Source: Pseudonocardia sp. (GTDB lineage: Bacteria > Actinomycetota > Actinomycetes > Mycobacteriales > Pseudonocardiaceae). Taken from it: 32,162 bases of DNA. Of this stretch, positions 1-10,314 are shown piece by piece (within the stretch, counting starts at the first letter, position 1; every line of letters starts with the position of its first letter). Position numbers and translations under genes: made by a program. The notes below the pieces were generated by a model that worked only from the letters and a program-made list of their open reading frames with translations, was not told the origin of the DNA and did not search any database. Location: assembly GCA_030451825.1 (NCBI GenBank), contig JAKDNL010000013.1:1-32162 (forward strand). The letters are read 5' to 3'.

Positions 1-22
1 GCGGGGTCCTGCTCTAACGTTT

Positions 23-77
23 GGGGGGGGCCCCCCCCCCCCCCCCCCCCCGGGCCGGGGGGGGGGGGGGGGCCCGG
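23..77. repeat. G/C homopolymer hairpin downstream of katG
   Basis: A run of 8 G (23-30) is followed by 21 C (31-51), GGGCC (52-56), 16 G (57-72) and CCCGG. The C run and the second G run can pair as a 16-bp stem around the short GGGCC spacer. It lies about 30 bases past the katG stop, where a terminator would be expected, but there is no T tract. Homopolymers of this length are rare in bacterial chromosomes and are a common site of assembly or base-calling error, so the exact lengths should not be trusted. Confidence 0.6.
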
Positions 78-103
78 TTCTGGGTTCTCACACCGGGATC
101 AGA

Positions 104-2810
<2,707 letters not shown>

Positions 2811-2816
2811 CCCCGC

Positions 2817-2845
2817 AGAGTGTCGGAGTTTCTGGAATCAGTCAA
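2817..2845 (-). promoter_or_regulatory. furA-katG promoter with probable FurA operator
   Basis: Read on the minus strand, TTGACT (2845-2840) is followed by a 17-base spacer and CACTCT (2822-2817). The furA GTG then begins 7 bases further on. The spacer start, TTGACTGATTCCAGAAACTC, is AT-rich for this genome and resembles FurA-type operators upstream of furA-katG in other actinomycetes, as far as I recall them. The promoter-operator overlap fits autorepression. The promoter was assigned by eye. Confidence 0.6.
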
Positions 2846-2943
2846 GAATCAGTCCCGCGGGTCGCGGGACCGGTCCGTCGTGGCGTGTCGACACCGGTCC
2901 CAGGCCCTGCCGCCGACGGCCCGTGCGGTGCCAGGATGGGCGG

Positions 2944-4083
2944 ATGGAACCACACCTGGGCGGACAGGTCGCCGGCACGTCCGGAACGGGGTTCGTCCTG
3001 GGCGGTGCGCCGCTGCCGCTGACGGTGCCCACCCGGATCTACGTCTGCGGGATCACCCCGTACGACGTGACCCATCTGGGGCACGCGTCGACGTTCGTGT
3101 GGGCCGACGTCCTGGCCCGGGTGGTCCGGATGACGGGTACCGAGACCGAGGTGACGCGCAACGTCACCGACGTCGACGACGTCCTGACCCGCACCGCGGC
3201 GGACCGCGGCCGCACCTACGACGAGTTCGGGCTGCGCCAGGAGTTCTGGTTCGACCGGGCGATGTCGGCGCTGCACGTCCGGGCGCCGCAGCACACCCCG
3301 CACGCTCGCCATCACGTCCGCCACGTGGTCGCGCTCGCCGCGGCGCTGCTGGAGACCGATGCCGCCTACGAGCGGGACGGGTACGTCTACTTCCGTGGCG
3401 CCGACGTGCCGGCCTCGGCGGGCCTGGACCGGGGATCGGCGCTCGCGTTGTCGGCCGAGTACGGCGACGACCCGGACGACGAGCGGCGCGACGACCCGTT
3501 CGACGTGCCGGTGTGGCGCCCGTCCGGCGACGGGCACCCGGCGTGGCCGAGCCCGTGGGGCCCGGGGCGTCCCGGCTGGCACGCCGAGTGCGCGGCGATG
3601 GCGATGGCGACCCTCGGCGGCGTGCTCGACGTCCTCGTCGGCGGCGCGGACCTGGCGTTCCCGCACCACGCCTACCAGGTGGCGATGGCCGGGGCGGCGA
3701 CCGGAGCGGGCCCGTTCGCGCGCCGCCAGTTCCGGGTCGGCACGGTCGGGCTGGACGGGGAGAAGATGGCGAAGTCGACCGGCAACCTCGTGCTCGTGCA
3801 GGACCTGCTGGAGCAGACCTCCGGTGCGGCGCTGCGGATGCTGCTCCTGGACCGCCCGTGGGCGCAGGCCTGGGACTTCCGCTCCGGTGACATCGACCTG
3901 GCGGCGCAGCGGCTCGAGGAGCTCTACGTCGCCGCGGGGCGCAAGCCCGGTTCGGCCGCGGCCGTGGCGGCCGTCGGCGACGCGCTGCTGCACGACCTCG
4001 ACGTCCCCACCGCGGTGAACCACGCGATCGACGCCGGTGGGGACGCGGCGCGCCTGGCCATCCGCACCCTCGCCCTGCAGTAG
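2944..4083 (+). CDS. MshC-like cysteine ligase (cysteinyl-tRNA synthetase fold)
   Basis: Class I aminoacyl-tRNA-synthetase-fold protein of 379 aa. YVCGITPYDVTHLGHAS carries the first zinc ligand C35, then T38, then the HIGH-type motif HLGH (44-47). WHAECAAM and FPHHAY supply the other expected zinc ligands, and GEKMAKST is the KMSKS loop. The C-x-x-T arrangement is characteristic of MshC, the ATP-dependent ligase that adds cysteine to glucosaminyl-inositol in mycothiol synthesis, rather than of true CysRS (CGPTVYD). The residues after FPHH differ from the usual MshC pattern, and the C-terminal tRNA-binding part of CysRS is absent. It may be the mycothiol enzyme, or a divergent paralogue with another amine acceptor. 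It starts at ATG 2944 and sits 30 bp upstream of a GntR regulator. Confidence 0.75.
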   Translation: MEPHLGGQVAGTSGTGFVLGGAPLPLTVPTRIYVCGITPYDVTHLGHASTFVWADVLARVVRMTGTETEVTRNVTDVDDVLTRTAADRGRTYDEFGLRQEFWFDRAMSALHVRAPQHTPHARHHVRHVVALAAALLETDAAYERDGYVYFRGADVPASAGLDRGSALALSAEYGDDPDDERRDDPFDVPVWRPSGDGHPAWPSPWGPGRPGWHAECAAMAMATLGGVLDVLVGGADLAFPHHAYQVAMAGAATGAGPFARRQFRVGTVGLDGEKMAKSTGNLVLVQDLLEQTSGAALRMLLLDRPWAQAWDFRSGDIDLAAQRLEELYVAAGRKPGSAAAVAAVGDALLHDLDVPTAVNHAIDAGGDAARLAIRTLALQ

Positions 4084-4113
4084 CCGGGCGCCGCCGCCGT
4101 TACCCTGCGGGGC

Positions 4114-4914
4114 GTGACCGAGACATCGAGCGGTGGCACCGCGCTGCGCAGGGAGCCCGGGCGGCCCCTGTGGGAGCAGCTGCTCGAGGATCTGCGCCTG
4201 CGCCTGGACGCCGACGCGTTCACCCACGGGTTCCCGGGCGAGCACGCGCTCGTCGAGGAGTACGGGGTCAGCCGGCACACGGTCCGTCAGGCGGTCAAGG
4301 TCCTGCGCGACGAGGGACTGGTCGTCGCCGGTCGCGGGCGCCCGTCACGGCAGGCGGAGCCGGTGGAGATCGCCCAGCGCCTCGGCGCGCTCTACAGCCT
4401 CTACGAGTCGGTGCGGGCCATGGGCCTGGATCAGCGCAGCGTGGTCCGCTCGCTCGGGACCCGGGCCGACGGGGTCGTCGCCACCCGGCTCGGGCTCGAG
4501 GAGTCCACGCCGCTGGTCTATCTGGAGCGCCTGCGGTATGCCGGAGACGAGCCGCTGGCCCTGGACCGGGTGTGGCTCCCGCACTCGCTCGCGGCGCCGC
4601 TGCTCGACGCCGACTTCACGCGCGGCGCCCTCTACGAGCGCTACGCCGAGCTCTGCGGCGTCGTCCTGACCGGCGGCGGCGAGCGGATCCAGCCGATCCT
4701 CCCCACGCCGGCCGAGCACCGGCTACTGGGTGGCAGCTCGACCACCGCGGCGTTCTCCATCCAGCGCCTCGGCCGAGCGAAGAGACGCCCGGTCGAGTGG
4801 CGCCACACGCTGGTGCGCGGGGACCGGTTCGCCCTCACCACCGACTTCTCCCGCAAGGACGGCTACCACCTCGACCTCCTCGGCGCCCCGGATCGGACGG
4901 ACCCGCGCCGGTGA
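4114..4914 (+). CDS. GntR/HutC-family transcriptional regulator
   Basis: Regulator of 266 aa. The N-terminal winged helix (about residues 15-80) contains EHALVEEYGVSRHTVRQAVKVLRDEGLVV, the usual GntR recognition helix and wing. The rest (about 95-255) resembles a UTRA ligand-binding domain (PLVYLERLRYAGDEPLALDRVWLP). HutC-subfamily members sense small metabolites and usually repress neighbouring genes. It follows the MshC-like gene by 30 bp on the same strand and probably shares its transcript. It is convergent with the YeiH-like gene. The effector is unknown. The GTG start at 4114 gives the full DNA-binding domain. Confidence 0.88.
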   Translation: MTETSSGGTALRREPGRPLWEQLLEDLRLRLDADAFTHGFPGEHALVEEYGVSRHTVRQAVKVLRDEGLVVAGRGRPSRQAEPVEIAQRLGALYSLYESVRAMGLDQRSVVRSLGTRADGVVATRLGLEESTPLVYLERLRYAGDEPLALDRVWLPHSLAAPLLDADFTRGALYERYAELCGVVLTGGGERIQPILPTPAEHRLLGGSSTTAAFSIQRLGRAKRRPVEWRHTLVRGDRFALTTDFSRKDGYHLDLLGAPDRTDPRR

Positions 4915-4924
4915 GCCGACGGCG

Positions 4925-4940
4925 CCCCGCATGTCCGGGG
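4925..4940. terminator. Possible weak hairpin between convergent genes
   Basis: CCCCG and CGGGG pair around a 6-base loop in the 57-bp gap between the convergent GntR and YeiH-like genes. The stem is short and there is no T tract, so this is only suggestive. Confidence 0.3.
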
Positions 4941-4971
4941 AGGATCCTGGGGGCCGGGGGACCGTCCCTGC

Positions 4972-6105
4972 TCAGAGCGTGCCGGTGAGGGCCTGGATCC
5001 CGAGGCTGCTGGCGCCGACGAGGACCCACAGGCCCGCGCCGAGGAGTAGCGGTCGGACCCCGGCCGCGCGGACGTCGGCCAGGCGCATGGACAGCCCGAT
5101 CCCGGCCAGAGCCGTGGTGATCAGGAACGTGCCGGTGAAGGTCAGTGCGGGGTGCCAGGGCTCCGGGATGATCCCGATGCTGGTCAGCGCCGAGGCGGCG
5201 ACGAACCCGACCAGGAACAGCGGCACGATCTTCGTCCAGGGCAGGGTGCGCAGGCTGAACCCCGTGCCGCCTCCGGTCCGGGCAGTCGACGGATCCTCGG
5301 CCCGGGCCTGCCGGTGGGCCACCCAGAACGCCAGCACCATGACGATCGGGATCAGCATCAGGCTGCGGGTCAGCTTCACCACGACCGAGTACGGCCCGGC
5401 GTCGCCCCCGTAGGCGTACCCGGCCGCGACGACCGACGACGTGTCGTTGATCGCCGTCCCGGCCCACAGCCCGAACGCGTGCGGGTCCAGGCCCATCAGA
5501 TGCCCGAGCTGCGGGAACGCGAGCACGGCGACGATGTTGAACGTGAAGATGGTGCCGATCGCGTAGGCGACCTGCGACTCCTTGGCCTTGATCACGGCCT
5601 GGGTCGCGGCGATCGCGGACGCCCCGCAGATCGCGGTGCCGACGCCGATCAGCAACTGCGCGTCGCCCCGGACGTTCAGCAGGCGTCCCAGCCCGTACGC
5701 GCCCAGCAGGGCGACGGCCAGGGTGCCGAGCATGACCGGCAACGACGAACCGCCGACGTCGGCGACCTGTCCCAGCGAGAGGGTGGCCCCGAGCACGACG
5801 ATCGAGGCCTGCAGGACCGGCTTCGACGCGAACGCGAGACCGGGCCGCACCGTCTTGCCCGGGTGGAACACGGTCGCCACGAGCGCGCCGAGCACGATCC
5901 CGAACACCGGTCCGCCGACGACCGGGACCTCGGTCCCGGCGACCGTGGCCACGGCGGCGATGACCAGTGCCACCGCGAGGCCGGGGACCCGGCCGCCGAC
6001 GCGTTCCATCACCCGTCGTGTCGCCGACCGGGAGTCCCGGACCTGCGCGGAAGTAGCGGCGGGGCGCACCGGCGGAGTGCTGATCGGGCCGACCGTGTGT
6101 GCCAT
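4972..6105 (-). CDS. YeiH/UPF0324-family membrane protein (putative anion exporter)
   Basis: Integral membrane protein of 377 aa with about ten hydrophobic segments after a hydrophilic N-terminus of roughly 40 residues. Signature stretches of the family are GVGTAICGASAIAATQAV and WAGTAINDTSSVVAAG, each an inverted half of a repeated fold. Relatives are annotated as putative sulfate exporters (YeiH), but the substrate is not firmly known for most of them. ATG 6105 is preceded by GAGAGGACG. A 31-bp inverted repeat lies 29 bases upstream, so the gene is probably under dedicated repressor control. The regulator is not evident; YeiH genes often sit beside LysR regulators, and none is here. Confidence 0.85.
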   Translation of the reverse strand: MAHTVGPISTPPVRPAATSAQVRDSRSATRRVMERVGGRVPGLAVALVIAAVATVAGTEVPVVGGPVFGIVLGALVATVFHPGKTVRPGLAFASKPVLQASIVVLGATLSLGQVADVGGSSLPVMLGTLAVALLGAYGLGRLLNVRGDAQLLIGVGTAICGASAIAATQAVIKAKESQVAYAIGTIFTFNIVAVLAFPQLGHLMGLDPHAFGLWAGTAINDTSSVVAAGYAYGGDAGPYSVVVKLTRSLMLIPIVMVLAFWVAHRQARAEDPSTARTGGGTGFSLRTLPWTKIVPLFLVGFVAASALTSIGIIPEPWHPALTFTGTFLITTALAGIGLSMRLADVRAAGVRPLLLGAGLWVLVGASSLGIQALTGTL

Positions 6106-6133
6106 CAGGCGTCCTCTCGGTCGTCGGACTCGT

Positions 6134-6164
6134 TAATGTTCGGACATTTGATGTCCGTACATTA
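6134..6164. promoter_or_regulatory. 31-bp inverted-repeat operator upstream of the YeiH-like gene
   Basis: TAATGTTCGGACAT, a 3-base TTG spacer and ATGTCCGTACATTA form 14-base arms matching at 13 of 14 positions. The right arm itself contains ATGT-CCGT-ACAT. It ends 29 bases before the start codon and is AT-rich against its surroundings, as expected for a repressor or activator site. The binding protein is unknown. Confidence 0.7.
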
Positions 6165-6239
6165 GCTCCGCGCGCGATCTCGGGCAAGACGGGGTCGACG
6201 ACCGGTCCGCGCGAGCTCCCCCTCCCCGCGCCCCATGGC

Positions 6240-6292
6240 TGAGCGAGAGCTCCTCTCGTCCAACCGGGACGTACGAGAGGAGCTCTCGCTCA
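6240..6292. terminator. Perfect 20-bp stem hairpin, probable terminator of the VOC gene
   Basis: TGAGCGAGAGCTCCTCTCGT (6240-6259) is the exact reverse complement of 6273-6292, with a 13-base loop. It begins 65 bases after the stop of the minus-strand VOC gene and precedes the YeiH promoter region. No T tract follows on either strand, so it would be an atypical (I-shaped) terminator of the type common in high-GC actinomycetes. Confidence 0.6.
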
Positions 6293-6357
6293 CCGGCGTC
6301 CGCGCATCACGAACGGGCTCGCCCGCGGGTCGGCGTAGGCCATGGCCGGAGTACCGG

Positions 6358-6918
6358 TCAGTCCCGGTAGGTGTTGTTGCTCGAGTGGTCGCCGCCGAGC
6401 CAGCGCTCGAGGTCCGTGCGGGCCTGGCTCCGGCGGACCTCGTTGATCGCTTCCGCGTCCGGGTCGTCGACCGTGAACTCGAGCAGCAGGCCGTTCGGGT
6501 CGGTGATGTAGAGCGAGACGCAGTAGCCGTGGTCGAGGACGAAGGTCTGCGGCTCGACGTACCCGGCGTCGGCGATCCGCATGCGGATCGCGTCCTGGTT
6601 GGCCTGGTCGGTGGCCAGGGCGATGTGCCGGAACGGCGAGGGGGTCAGCTCGGGGTCGAACAGGTCCTGGTCGTCGGGGTTCGCGAACTGGAAGAACGCC
6701 AGCGCGCTCCCGTCGGCGAGGGCGAAGAACGTGTGGCAGTAGACCCGCTCGGCGCCGAAGAGCTCGTCGACCTCGGTCCAGGTGGCCACCAGCGGCATGC
6801 CGATGACGTCCTCGTAGAACGCGCGCGTGCGTTCCTGGTCCTTGGTGACGAACGCGTTGTGGTGCAGCCGGATCGGCGGGCGTCCGGTGCTGGACGGCGA
6901 CGGTGCGGTCTGGGTCAT
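6358..6918 (-). CDS. VOC-superfamily (glyoxalase/extradiol-dioxygenase fold) protein
   Basis: Protein of 186 aa with paired beta-alpha-beta-beta-beta modules of the vicinal-oxygen-chelate fold. Likely metal ligands are a histidine of RLHHNAFVTKD (H19/H20), the histidine of FRHIALATD and the glutamate of GLLLEFTVDD. The motif YITDPNGLLLEF is typical of lyase or dioxygenase members acting on small metabolites. The length, and an acidic C-terminal tail ending DHSSNNTYRD, set it apart from simple glyoxalase I. It is divergently transcribed from a MetE-type methyltransferase 126 bp away, so the two may share control. Start ATG 6918 is preceded by GAGGATCC. Confidence 0.82.
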   Translation of the reverse strand: MTQTAPSPSSTGRPPIRLHHNAFVTKDQERTRAFYEDVIGMPLVATWTEVDELFGAERVYCHTFFALADGSALAFFQFANPDDQDLFDPELTPSPFRHIALATDQANQDAIRMRIADAGYVEPQTFVLDHGYCVSLYITDPNGLLLEFTVDDPDAEAINEVRRSQARTDLERWLGGDHSSNNTYRD

Positions 6919-7044
6919 GAGGGATCCTCCTCGACGAGGTCACGCGACGCCGTGTGGTGGGAGACACTACCGTGGGGCTCCGACACTTCAAGGCTCCGAA
7001 CGATCCACTCCGCCCGCAGATTCCTCCCTCGGAAGGCGATCCCG

Positions 7045-8088
7045 GTGACTGCTGCCCTACGTCCGCTGGCGACGTCGATCGTCGGGAGCTATCCGCAGCC
7101 GGGATGGCTGATCGACCGTGCGCACCTCGCCGGGACCGGCCCCGCCCGGGCACGCGACCCCGAGCTGTGGCGCCCGGGGCCGGAGCTGATCCTCGAGGCC
7201 CAGGACGACGCCACCGTGATCGCCGTCGACGCCCAGGAACGCGCCGGGCTCGACATCGTCACCGACGGCGAGGCCCGCCGGGAGTCCTACTCCAACCACT
7301 TCGCCACCGCGCTCGAGGGCATCGACGTCGACAACCCCGGCACCCGCGTCGGGCGCAACGGGACGAGCCAGCGGGTCCCGCGGATCGTCGGGCCGGTCAC
7401 CCGCCCGCGCAGCATCCAGGCCCGCGACACCGAGTTCCTGCGGGGCCGGACCGGCCGGCTCGCGAAGATCACGATGCCGGGCCCGTTCACGATGTCGCAG
7501 AACGCGCAGGACGAGTACTACGGCGACGAGGAGGCGCTGGCCTTCGCCCTCGCCGATGCCTGCCACGCCGAGATGCTCGACCTGTTCGCCGCCGGCGCGG
7601 ACATCGTGCAGATCGACGAGCCCTACATGCAGGCCGTCCCGGACGCCGCCCGCGCCTACGGGCTGGCCGCGCTCAACCACGCGCTGCGCGACGCGCCGGG
7701 GACCACCGCGGTGCACCTGTGCTTCGGCTACGCCGCCAAGATGCCCGGGCAGAAGCCGAGCGGCTACTCGTTCCTGCCCGAGCTGGCCGGGTGCGTGTGC
7801 GACCACGTCTCGATCGAGAGCGCGCAGCCCGACATCGACCTCGGCGTCCTCGCCGACCTCGCGGAGAAGACGGTCGCGCTCGGGGTGATCGACCTGAGCA
7901 CGGACGACGTCGAGACCCCGGAGGTGATCTCCGACCGGGTCCGGCGGGCACTGGCGCACCACGGTCCCGAGCGTCTGGTGCTGAGCACCGACTGCGGCAT
8001 GAAGTACCTGACCCGGGCGGCGGCGGACGGGAAGATGTCCTCGATGGTCACCGCAGCGGGTGTGCTGCGCGAGGAGCTCGGGGTCTGA
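7045..8088 (+). CDS. MetE C-terminal-domain-type (cobalamin-independent) methyltransferase
   Basis: Stand-alone homologue of the catalytic C-terminal domain of cobalamin-independent methionine synthase, 347 aa against about 750 for full MetE. The zinc site that activates a thiol substrate is intact: H224 and C226 (AVHLCFGY), E258 (SIESAQ) and C317 (STDCGMK). IVQIDEPYM is the family's acidic active-site strand. There is no N-terminal MetE half, so folate polyglutamate binding as in MetE is unlikely. Short relatives act with other methyl donors or in xenobiotic pathways. The GTG start at 7045 is chosen because GGAAGGCG precedes it. The acceptor could be homocysteine or another thiol. Confidence 0.85.
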   Translation: MTAALRPLATSIVGSYPQPGWLIDRAHLAGTGPARARDPELWRPGPELILEAQDDATVIAVDAQERAGLDIVTDGEARRESYSNHFATALEGIDVDNPGTRVGRNGTSQRVPRIVGPVTRPRSIQARDTEFLRGRTGRLAKITMPGPFTMSQNAQDEYYGDEEALAFALADACHAEMLDLFAAGADIVQIDEPYMQAVPDAARAYGLAALNHALRDAPGTTAVHLCFGYAAKMPGQKPSGYSFLPELAGCVCDHVSIESAQPDIDLGVLADLAEKTVALGVIDLSTDDVETPEVISDRVRRALAHHGPERLVLSTDCGMKYLTRAAADGKMSSMVTAAGVLREELGV

Positions 8089-8109
8089 ACCGCGCTACCG
8101 GCCCGCGGT
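8089..8109 (+). terminator. Short hairpin after the MetE-type gene
   Basis: ACCGCG (8089-8094) pairs with CGCGGT (8104-8109) across a 9-base loop directly after the stop codon. The stem is short and has no T tract, so termination is only possible. Confidence 0.35.
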
Positions 8110-8178
8110 GGACACCGCCGATCGGGCGAACGTGGGCCCGGGAGGAACCGTTTCGGGGCGGGCTGCGAAGGTCTCTAC

Positions 8179-8628
8179 GTGACCCAGAACGTGATCGACG
8201 ACCACGAGGCGGCGCCTGCGCGCTCGCAGCGGACCCGTCGCTCGCTCGGACGGCTGATCCGCTACGGGATGGTCGGCGTGGCCAACGCCGCCGTCTACTA
8301 CACGACCTACCGCCTGGTCCTGGAGCCGGTCGGCTACCTGGCCGCGCACGCGATGGGGCTGGCCGTCGCGATGGTCGTCTCGTACTTCCTGCACTGCCGA
8401 TTCACGTTCTCGGTCCGGCCCACCTGGCGCCGATTCCTGCGTTTCCCCTGGTCGCAGGCCACGAACATCGCCGCGACGACGATCGGTGTGGTCGCGCTCG
8501 TGCACCTCGGCGTGGGGGAGCGGGTGGCTCCGCTGGCCGCCGCCGCCGTCGCGGTACCGATCACGTTCCTGCTGACGACCATCGCGTTGACCGGTCGTCG
8601 CGCGGCCGGTACAGCTCAGACGTCGTAG
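8179..8628 (+). CDS. GtrA-family membrane protein
   Basis: Small membrane protein of 149 aa. Its four hydrophobic segments lie about at residues 28-48, 53-73, 92-112 and 118-140. The first carries the typical RYGMVGVANAAVYY, and the second ends in the conserved SYFLHCRFTFS. GtrA-like proteins are thought to help move lipid-linked sugars across the membrane for cell-wall or O-antigen glycosylation. No glycosyltransferase is adjacent, so the partner is unknown. Its last 13 bases overlap the 3' end of convergent paaE. Start GTG 8179. Confidence 0.85.
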   Translation: MTQNVIDDHEAAPARSQRTRRSLGRLIRYGMVGVANAAVYYTTYRLVLEPVGYLAAHAMGLAVAMVVSYFLHCRFTFSVRPTWRRFLRFPWSQATNIAATTIGVVALVHLGVGERVAPLAAAAVAVPITFLLTTIALTGRRAAGTAQTS

Positions 8629-9806
8629 TCGACGGTGACCTTGTCCGAGACCGGCAGGCTCTGGCAGGTCAGCACGAAACCGGCCTCGACCTCGTCGTCC
8701 TCCAGCGCGAAGTTGCGCCGCATCATCACCTCGCCGTCGGTGACCTTCGCCCGGCAGGTACCGCAGACCCCGCCCTTGCAGGCGAACGGCAGGTCGCCGC
8801 GCACCTTCTGCGCGGCGTCGAGCACCGGGACGGTGCGCGGCAGCGTGAGCTGGGTGGTGCGACCGTTGAGCAGCACCGTCACCTCGCTGCCGTCGCCGTC
8901 GAGCTCGGGGGTGTCCTCGGCGCGGTCGAGTTCGGGCGGCGGCTCGTCGACGTAGAACAGCTCGCGGTGCACCCGCTTGCGGTCCACGCCCAGCTCGGTG
9001 AGCACGGCGGTCGCGTCGTCGGTCATGCCGAGCGGGCCGCAGAGCCACCAGTGGTCCACGCCGTCGACGTCGACCAGCGCGCCGAGCAGCGTGCGCAGCC
9101 GGTCGGCGTCCAGGCGGCCGTTGAAGATCTCGGCCTCGGTGGGCTCCCGGGACAGCACGTGCAGCAGGTGCAGTCGCGGGCCGTAGGAGTTCTTCAGGTC
9201 CGCGAGCTCCTCGGTGAACATCACCGTGTCGGTGCGCCGGTTGCCGTAGATCAGCGTGACGTGCGTGTCGTCGTGCGCGGCCAGCAGCGATGCCACGATC
9301 GAGAGCACCGGCGTGATGCCGGATCCGGCCGCGACCAGTCCGTGGTGCGTGCCCGCCTCGAGCTCCGGGGTGAACGACCCGGACGGCGGTCCGACCTCGA
9401 CCTCGTCGCCGACCTCGGCCCGGTTCACCAGCCACTCGGAGAACATGCCTGTGTCGACGCGGCGCACGCCCACCCGCGGCATCGCCCCGGCCGGGGCGCA
9501 GATCGAGTACGAGCGGCGGTGCTCGCCGTCGTCGTTCCAGCGGCGCAGCGTCAGGTACTGCCCGGGCCGGAACGCATACGTCTCGCGCAGGGCATCCGGG
9601 ACGTCGAACGTGACGGCGACGGCGTCGTCGCAGAGCCGTTCGATGCCGGCGATCGGCAGGTGGTGGAAGCCGTCGCCGTTCCTCTCGGGAGCGAACTGGG
9701 GGTCGGCGAGCACGTCGTCGATCGCGTCCTCGATCCGTAACCGCGACGAGCGTCCCTGCGCCATGTTGCCGCGGGCCGTCCAGGCCGCCTCACGCCGCCG
9801 GTTCAC
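8616..9806 (-). CDS. paaE: Phenylacetyl-CoA epoxidase reductase subunit PaaE
   Basis: Electron-transfer subunit of the PaaABCDE oxygenase, about 396 aa. A ferredoxin-reductase FAD domain (RPGQYLTL 80-87, RSYSI 98-102) is followed by an NAD(P)H domain (GSGITPVLSI; LIYGNR; WLCGP). A C-terminal plant-type 2Fe-2S domain has ligands C343, C348, C351 and C381. It passes electrons from NADPH to the di-iron centre of PaaA. GTG 9806 lies one base after the paaD stop and follows AAGGAGAT, which fixes the start; an internal ATG at codon 15 is less well placed. It is the last gene of the operon. Confidence 0.95.
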   Translation of the reverse strand: MNRRREAAWTARGNMAQGRSSRLRIEDAIDDVLADPQFAPERNGDGFHHLPIAGIERLCDDAVAVTFDVPDALRETYAFRPGQYLTLRRWNDDGEHRRSYSICAPAGAMPRVGVRRVDTGMFSEWLVNRAEVGDEVEVGPPSGSFTPELEAGTHHGLVAAGSGITPVLSIVASLLAAHDDTHVTLIYGNRRTDTVMFTEELADLKNSYGPRLHLLHVLSREPTEAEIFNGRLDADRLRTLLGALVDVDGVDHWWLCGPLGMTDDATAVLTELGVDRKRVHRELFYVDEPPPELDRAEDTPELDGDGSEVTVLLNGRTTQLTLPRTVPVLDAAQKVRGDLPFACKGGVCGTCRAKVTDGEVMMRRNFALEDDEVEAGFVLTCQSLPVSDKVTVDYDV

Positions 9807-9807
9807 G

Positions 9808-10314
9808 TCAGATCTCCTTCATGTGTTCGAAGGGCTCCCGGCAGCTCGGGCACCGCCGCAGTGCGGTACATGCGGTCGGTCCGAAGTGCGAGAACTCCTC
9901 GGTCGCCGGGGCGCCGCAGTGCGGGCATCGCACGTCCGACGACGGGACGGTCAGCGTCAGCGGGATCGGCCCGGTGGCCGTCGGCCCGACCCGCCCGGGC
10001 GGGGCGATACCGGCCTCGGCGAGCTTGCGACGGCCGTCGTCGGAGATCCAGTCCGTGCTCCATGGCGGGGAGAACACCGTGCGCACCTGCACCGGACCGT
10101 AGCCGGCCTGCGTGAGCGAGGACGCCAGGTCGTGGCGCATCTCCTCGATCGCCGGGCAGCCGGAGTAGGTCGGGGTGATCGTGACCGTCACGGCGTCGGA
10201 GTCGATGTCGACGCGGCGGATCACGCCGAGGTCGTCGAGGGTCAGCATCGGCATCTCGGGATCGACGACGGCCGCGACGACGTCCCGTGCGTCCGGGCGG
10301 GTCGGGGCGCTCAC
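9808..10314 (-). CDS. paaD: Phenylacetyl-CoA epoxidase assembly subunit PaaD
   Basis: Protein of 168 aa needed for maturation of the phenylacetyl-CoA epoxidase. The N-terminal MIP18/DUF59-like domain is about residues 10-100 (VVDPEMPMLTLDDLGVIRRV; TPTYSGCPAIEEM). The C-terminal zinc-ribbon-like part holds CPHC and CPSC pairs. DUF59 proteins take part in Fe-S or metal-centre assembly, and PaaD is inferred to do so here. The GTG at 10314 overlaps the paaC stop by 4 bp (GTGA); an adjacent GTG three bases upstream is equally possible. Confidence 0.93.
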   Translation of the reverse strand: MSAPTRPDARDVVAAVVDPEMPMLTLDDLGVIRRVDIDSDAVTVTITPTYSGCPAIEEMRHDLASSLTQAGYGPVQVRTVFSPPWSTDWISDDGRRKLAEAGIAPPGRVGPTATGPIPLTLTVPSSDVRCPHCGAPATEEFSHFGPTACTALRRCPSCREPFEHMKEI

